From UBA8752 sp002172485 (GTDB lineage: Bacteria; Bacteroidota; Bacteroidia; Flavobacteriales_D; Sanyastnellaceae), in the NCBI GenBank assembly GCA_042089915.1, contig JBELJZ010000030.1, positions 1-19,004 of the forward strand: a stretch of 19,004 nucleotides of DNA. Direction: 5' to 3'. The position numbers and the translations under genes were made by a program. Under the pieces are notes generated by a model. The model did not search any database. It had not been told where the DNA came from and worked only from the letters and a program-made list of their open reading frames with translations. Positions 14,800 to 19,004 of this stretch are shown here, piece after piece (the stretch's first letter is position 1; each line of letters starts with the position of its first letter).

Positions 14800-14990
14800 C
14801 GCTTATCTCGAAAGACGGAGGGATCGGCCGGATGATGTCTTGGCAACCCGCTTCCGCGCATGGCACACCACCGACATGCGCACGTCCATCACCACCGCAG
14901 AAATCGCCCGCCGCGTGTTTGGAACCGTGACAGCCTGAACCACCTCGCTGTGGTATCAGACCCTTCCGACAAGGGAATGCGAATGGGACG
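14800..14990 (+). promoter_or_regulatory. SAM-I (S-box) riboswitch-like leader with expanded P3
   Basis: SAM-I riboswitches bind S-adenosylmethionine and turn off the downstream gene. The 5' half fits almost base for base: CGCTTATC (P1, 14800-14807), then AAGAC paired with GTCTT as P2 (14811-14815 with 14837-14841). The kink-turn side CGGAGGGA is at 14815-14822, and GGCAACC at 14842-14848. The 3' half is less clear. GTGGTATCA (14950-14958) could be the P3 return strand and J3/4. CCCTT-CCGAC-AAGGG (14961-14975) makes a perfect P4. GAATGGGACG (14981-14990) can close P1 with two bulged A and two G-U pairs. P3 would then be about 100 nt, containing a 20-codon frame. The next large gene is the hybrid kinase. 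The 5' half is confident; the drawn 3' half is a hypothesis, and a decayed aptamer is the alternative. Confidence 0.68.
14876..14938 (+). CDS. Candidate 20-residue peptide ORF inside the riboswitch leader
   Basis: A short frame, ATG to TGA, encodes 20 residues (MRTSITTAEIARRVF, then GTVTA). It lies wholly within the expanded P3 of the SAM-I-like leader. Its ATG is in the 3' arm of a perfect 7-bp hairpin, GCGCATG (14856-14862) with CATGCGC (14875-14881), so initiation could depend on RNA folding. The peptide is not Met- or Cys-rich, as a classical attenuator leader would be. TTAEIARR resembles the opening helix of small helix-turn-helix proteins, but the frame is too short to form a domain. 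It could be a leader peptide, a remnant, or chance. I do not recognise it. Confidence 0.3.
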   Translation: MRTSITTAEIARRVFGTVTA

Positions 14991-15008
14991 TGTGTTGAAA
15001 TCGCCCCG

Positions 15009-17120
15009 TTGTCGTCATCTTTTGGGGGCCCATCCCCAAGACCGTTGGCACATCAAACACCACCCAAACCCACCGGCCAAAGCCGGGAAGCGTTTCGCCT
15101 CCATGCGTTGCGCATCCTCAAGGACTTTGCGGCCGATCTCGTCGACATCGACGACCCCGACGCCCTCCTCTGGGCTGTGGCGGAGCGGACCATCAGCCAA
15201 TTGGGCTGGGTGGATTGTGTGATTTATTTGAAAGACCCACAGCGGGATGTGCTGATTCAAAAGGCCGCCTTTGGTCCCAAAAGCGTGGACTACAAGTCCA
15301 TTTTCAAGCCCATCGAAATTCCGCTCGGACTGGGCGTGGTGGGGCGCGTGGCCCAGTCCGGCACCGCGATGCGCATTGCAGATACGTCCGCTTTTCCCGA
15401 CTACATCCCGGACGACGCGGTCCGGTTGTCGGAAATGGCCGTCCCCATCCGCTGGGGAGGCGATGTGCTGGGGGTCATTGACAGCGAGCACCCGGATGCC
15501 GATTTCTTCCAGGCTGAAGACGAATTCATCCTGGAGACCATTGCAGGCATCGCGGCCACCAAAATCCAAAGCGCCCGGAGCGCCAAGACCAACGCCGACC
15601 TGGCCTTCTTTTACAAGGAGAACCCCAACCCCGTTCTGCGGCTTTCCGAAGCGCAGAAGGTCACGTTCATCAACGAAGCGGCCCTTCACTGCTTCCCGGA
15701 GCAGGAGCGCAGCTTGCTCGCCTTGCCGGGATTGTCAGAGGCATTGGCAGAATCCAAGGCGAACAAGGTCAGCCTGTGGATCTGCTCCCTCGAGCGTTCC
15801 GCTGCCAGAATCCAGAAGGAATCTCCCTCCACGCCACCTCCCGACCACATCAGAACCCGGCACTTTGAGTTTCAGGTGGTGGCCCTGAAGAATGGGGCAT
15901 TCAACCTGTATGGCAAAGACGTCACCCACATCCGGAACCTCCAGCAACAAGCGGAGGTCGCCCATGACGCCAAGTCGCGGTTCCTCTCGGTGATGAGCCA
16001 CGAAATCCGGACACCGTTGAATGCCATCCTCGGGCTCACCGACCTGATGCAGCACGAGGAGATCCACCGCAAAGACCAGCTGCAGCACCTGGCCTACATG
16101 GAGTTCTCCGGCAGACACCTTTTGAGCTTGGTCAACGATGTGCTCGACCTCGAAAAACTCGCGAGCGGCAAGGCCCAAAGTGTCCAGAGTGTCTTCGCCT
16201 TGCGCGAGCTGATCCACCACATCGCCGATGGGTTCCGCAACCGCGCCCAAAAAGTGAAGCTGGACTTCCATGTGGACATCGAAACGGATCTACCGGAGCG
16301 CGTCCAAAGCGACGTGAAGTGGGCCACGCAGATCCTCAACAATTTGATCAGCAACGCCATCAAGTACACCGAACAGGGACACGTTCGGTTGCGCGTTTTC
16401 TGCGGCCCACTCGTTCACGGACAGCACGACGTGCGGCACATCGTGTTCGAAGTCTCGGACACGGGAAGGGGCATTCCGAAGCATGCCATGGAGCGCATTC
16501 TCCAGCCCTTCGAGCAAATCCACGAAGCCACCAACATCGAGGGGACCGGCCTGGGCCTGACCATCGTGCACAGCCTCGTCCAACAGCTCGATGGCACCTT
16601 GTCCATTGAAAGCGAACCCGCCGTGGGCAGCACCTTCACCGTCTCTCTTCCCATGACCCTCCTGGGCGAAGACGTGGGCGATCCCCGAGGAGAAACCGAT
16701 GCCGCCTCGGACCACCAAACTGCGGAGCCAGGCCCCCACCCCGTCCTTCTCGCAGACGACAATGAACTCAACCGATTCGTGGCCTCCAAGCTGCTTGCCC
16801 GGTGGGGTTATGATGTCATCGAAGCGGTGGATGGCGAGGAAGCCATTGCACGTTGGAAAGAAGTCGGTCCGTGCATCATCCTCATGGACGTTCAAATGCC
16901 GGAAATGGATGGCATCGAAGCCACCGAGCACATCCGTCAGATGGAAGCCAAGGGGCCGATGGCACGGTCCCCCATCATCGCGTTGACGGCCGATGCGGAG
17001 GAAGAGACGTTCAAAAAGGTCCTGGCGGCCGGCATGGACGACCGCGTCGTCAAGCCGTTCGATACAGCTGCACTGCGCTCCATTCTGAAGCGCGCCAAGA
17101 TCGGGAAGCCCCTTTCCTGA
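15009..17120 (+). CDS. Hybrid sensor histidine kinase (GAF-PAS-HisKA-HATPase-REC)
   Basis: A 703-residue soluble kinase without membrane helices. It has a GAF domain at about 46-195 (VAERTISQLGWVDCVIYL, LGLGVVGRVAQSGTAMRIADTS, AVPIRWGGDVLGVIDSEHP) and a PAS-like region at about 197-307. HisKA follows, with the phosphorylated His331 in FLSVMSHEIRTPLNA. HATPase has N-box LNNLISNAIKYT (about 443-454), DTGRGIP and GTGLGLTIV. A C-terminal receiver domain has acceptor Asp627 in ILMDVQMPEMDG and Lys in VVKPF. No output domain follows, so phosphate probably passes to another protein encoded elsewhere. The frame offers no ATG upstream of the GAF domain. The TTG at 15009 is the first possible start after an in-frame stop at 14928, so the N-terminus is uncertain. 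It begins 18 bases after the SAM-I-like leader, whose control over it is inferred. Confidence 0.93.
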   Translation: MSSSFGGPSPRPLAHQTPPKPTGQSREAFRLHALRILKDFAADLVDIDDPDALLWAVAERTISQLGWVDCVIYLKDPQRDVLIQKAAFGPKSVDYKSIFKPIEIPLGLGVVGRVAQSGTAMRIADTSAFPDYIPDDAVRLSEMAVPIRWGGDVLGVIDSEHPDADFFQAEDEFILETIAGIAATKIQSARSAKTNADLAFFYKENPNPVLRLSEAQKVTFINEAALHCFPEQERSLLALPGLSEALAESKANKVSLWICSLERSAARIQKESPSTPPPDHIRTRHFEFQVVALKNGAFNLYGKDVTHIRNLQQQAEVAHDAKSRFLSVMSHEIRTPLNAILGLTDLMQHEEIHRKDQLQHLAYMEFSGRHLLSLVNDVLDLEKLASGKAQSVQSVFALRELIHHIADGFRNRAQKVKLDFHVDIETDLPERVQSDVKWATQILNNLISNAIKYTEQGHVRLRVFCGPLVHGQHDVRHIVFEVSDTGRGIPKHAMERILQPFEQIHEATNIEGTGLGLTIVHSLVQQLDGTLSIESEPAVGSTFTVSLPMTLLGEDVGDPRGETDAASDHQTAEPGPHPVLLADDNELNRFVASKLLARWGYDVIEAVDGEEAIARWKEVGPCIILMDVQMPEMDGIEATEHIRQMEAKGPMARSPIIALTADAEEETFKKVLAAGMDDRVVKPFDTAALRSILKRAKIGKPLS

Positions 17121-17140
17121 CGCCGTCACGCCGTACGCAC

Positions 17141-18448
17141 TTACTTCTTGCGGAAGAACAATCGAATGGGCACGCCGCTGAAGTCGTAGCGCTCGCGGAA
17201 TCGGTTTTCCAAAAAGCGCTTGTATGGGTCTTTGATGTACTGCGGCAGATTGCAGTAGAAGACAAACGTCGGCACCTGAGACGGAAGCTGCGTGATGTAC
17301 TTGATGCTCACGCTTTTGCCCTTGTAAATGGGGGGCGGCTGATCCCGACAAATCGGCAGGAATTCATCGTTGAGCTCCGACGTGGAGATCTTCAATTTCC
17401 GCTGATGGTAAACGTGCAACGCCGCCTCCAGCGCCTTGAATACACGCTGTTTGGTGATGTTGCTGGCAAAAATGACCGGCACGTCCGAGAACGGCGCCAT
17501 CTTCTCCTCCAGCTTCGCACGGTAGGCATTCATGGTGTGTTCGTCCTTTTCGACGAGGTCCCACTTGTTGACCACGACCACCACGCCCCGGTAGCTGTCC
17601 AGCACATGCCAGAAGATGTGTTGGTCCTGCTTTTCGAATCCCTGCGTGGCATCCACCAGAAGCAGGCAGACGTCACTTTGGTCAATGGCCTTGACCGTGC
17701 GAACCGCACTGTAGAATTCAAGGTTGTCATCCACCTTTTTGCGCTTGCGCAATCCGGCCGTATCCACGATTTCAAAATCAAACCCGAACGCATTGAAACG
17801 GGTGTGAACACTGTCTCTCGTCGTCCCCGCGATGTCCGTGACGATGTTGCGCTCCTCGCCCAGCAACGTATTGATCAACGTGCTTTTGCCCACATTGGGT
17901 CGCCCCACCACTGCCAGTTTAGGCAGGCCCAATTCCTCACCCTCTTCCTGTGTCGGCATCAATTGGACCAACGCGTCCAAGAGGTCTCCAGTGCCATATC
18001 CGTTGTTGGCGCTAACGCCATACAATTCCTCTCCAATCCCCAAGGCATAGAATTCCGCGGTGGCATACTCCTGGGAACCAGTATCCACCTTGTTGACCAC
18101 CAACATCACCGGCTTACCACTCCTGCGCACGAGCTGCGCGATGTCCTGGTCCAAATCCGTGATTCCAGTCTGCGCATCCACCATGAATACAATCAAAGCA
18201 GCTTCTTCCATGCTGGTTTGCACCTGCTCCCGGATCACGCCTTCAAAGACATCATCCGTGCCGGTGGCGTATCCACCGGTATCAATCACCGTGAACACCC
18301 GTCCACCCCACAGCGCCTTGCCATACTTGCGGTCACGCGTGGTACCAGCGGTCGGGTCCGTGATGGCATCCCGTGTCTCCGTCAACCTGTTGAACAAGGT
18401 GGACTTCCCCACGTTGGGCCTTCCAATAATGGTAACAAGATCGTTCAT
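17141..18448 (-). CDS. der: GTPase Der (EngA), ribosome assembly
   Basis: An essential GTPase with two tandem G domains that acts in 50S subunit assembly. The 435-residue length is normal. The first G domain has GRPNVGKST (9-17), DTGG and NKVD; the second has GRPNVGKST again, DIAGTTRDS, DTAGLRKRKKV and NKWD. A C-terminal KH-like domain follows (HQRKLKISTSELNDEF, then GKSVSIKYITQLPSQVPTFVFYCN, ending in GVPIRLFFRKK). The G5 position of the second domain reads ASNITKQRVFKAL, with Ser-Asn in place of the usual Ser-Ala, probably tolerated. The ATG at 18448 is at the family N-terminus. The gene lies only 35 bases downstream of the rRNA terminator on the same strand and I see no good promoter in between. 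It may therefore depend partly on read-through from the rRNA operon. It converges with the hybrid kinase. Confidence 0.96.
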   Translation of the reverse strand: MNDLVTIIGRPNVGKSTLFNRLTETRDAITDPTAGTTRDRKYGKALWGGRVFTVIDTGGYATGTDDVFEGVIREQVQTSMEEAALIVFMVDAQTGITDLDQDIAQLVRRSGKPVMLVVNKVDTGSQEYATAEFYALGIGEELYGVSANNGYGTGDLLDALVQLMPTQEEGEELGLPKLAVVGRPNVGKSTLINTLLGEERNIVTDIAGTTRDSVHTRFNAFGFDFEIVDTAGLRKRKKVDDNLEFYSAVRTVKAIDQSDVCLLLVDATQGFEKQDQHIFWHVLDSYRGVVVVVNKWDLVEKDEHTMNAYRAKLEEKMAPFSDVPVIFASNITKQRVFKALEAALHVYHQRKLKISTSELNDEFLPICRDQPPPIYKGKSVSIKYITQLPSQVPTFVFYCNLPQYIKDPYKRFLENRFRERYDFSGVPIRLFFRKK

Positions 18449-18483
18449 GGTGAATCGGCTTCAGTCGCCGTCAAATTTCGGGC

Positions 18484-18511
18484 AAAAAAAAGGGGCCCCC
18501 GAAGGGGCCCC
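18484..18511 (-). terminator. rRNA operon terminator
   Basis: On the minus strand, GGGGCCCC, a TTCG tetraloop and a second GGGGCCCC (8-bp all-G-C stem, 511-492) are followed by eight T (491-484). This is an unusually strong intrinsic terminator directly after the 5S gene. The T-run exists only in the leftward direction. Confidence 0.92.
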
Positions 18512-18512
18512 A

Positions 18513-18618
<106 letters not shown>

Positions 18619-18691
18619 ATCGTTCTTGTTGAATGCATTGGGCCGTTGCCTTGCAATCAACGAATGTGTTGACATATTGGTAGAGTAATCA

Positions 18692-19004
<313 letters not shown>

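Noticed and set aside
14740..14800. A SAM riboswitch leading metK itself
   Set aside because: The S-box motif reads on the plus strand, away from metK; the metK leader of about 50 bases has none of the conserved blocks.
14860..15222. His- and Arg-rich plus-strand frame of 120 codons beginning in the riboswitch leader
   Set aside because: It overlaps the start of the hybrid kinase out of frame and has biased, non-protein-like composition; its ATG lies in the 5' arm of a leader hairpin.
18619..18691. tRNA in the 23S-5S spacer
   Set aside because: The 73-base spacer shows no cloverleaf or T-loop sequence.

Overview
The window looks like a chromosomal segment from a high-GC member of the Bacteroidota, probably Flavobacteriales or a close relative. 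Several observations support this. The promoter elements I can find fit the Bacteroidota -7 consensus TAnnTTTG, and start codons generally lack a Shine-Dalgarno sequence. The queuosine enzyme has the zinc-ligand-free form I associate with this phylum. The so-called 'asparagine synthetase B' secreted family and a SiaB-type ATPase are also typical of it. No phage, insertion sequence, CRISPR array or integron was seen. Gene content is mostly housekeeping, with a few lineage-specific genes.

Layout, left to right. (1) 1-504: the N-terminal part of a secreted protein, minus strand, running off the left edge. (2) 505-1131: a gene-free stretch, then an initiator tRNA-Met gene (minus) with its own terminator and a recognisable promoter. 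(3) 1147-2905: era and ispE, overlapping, plus strand. (4) 2931-5157: tgt followed by an LptF/LptG-type permease, minus strand. (5) 5216-6941: a DUF554 membrane protein and a WYL-domain regulator, plus strand, ending in a hairpin and T-run. (6) 7023-7627: two small unknown genes overlapping by ATGA, behind an inverted repeat. (7) 7776-8348: an orphan SiaB-like ATPase behind an AT-rich leader with a 21-bp-spaced direct repeat. (8) 8359-11224: the secreted asparagine-synthetase-like protein and dnaB, both minus strand. (9) 11330-13473: an unknown lipoprotein and a NUDIX-type regulator with a ruined catalytic box. (10) 13483-14739: metK, minus strand. (11) 14789-17120: a SAM-I riboswitch-like leader on the plus strand, pointing away from metK and into a soluble GAF-PAS-hybrid histidine kinase. 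(12) 17141-19004: der, then 5S and the 3' end of 23S rRNA, all minus strand.

The most interesting region is 14789-15040. An exact TAnnTTTG element sits just before a clear SAM-I 5' half. The 3' half can be drawn only if P3 is expanded to about 100 nt, and that expansion contains a 20-codon open reading frame whose ATG lies in a 7-bp hairpin. The next large gene is a sensor kinase with only a TTG start, not a methionine gene. SAM synthetase (metK) is divergent on the other side. This suggests a SAM-sensing RNA controlling a signalling protein, a small peptide, or both, or else a relic leader whose original gene has been lost.

The rest reads as translation and ribosome assembly (initiator tRNA, era, der, tgt, rRNA), envelope and isoprenoid functions (ispE, Lpt-type permease), replication (dnaB) and several regulators (WYL, NUDIX, SiaB-like, hybrid kinase). 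Function calls rest on recognising protein motifs by eye; no database search was run.
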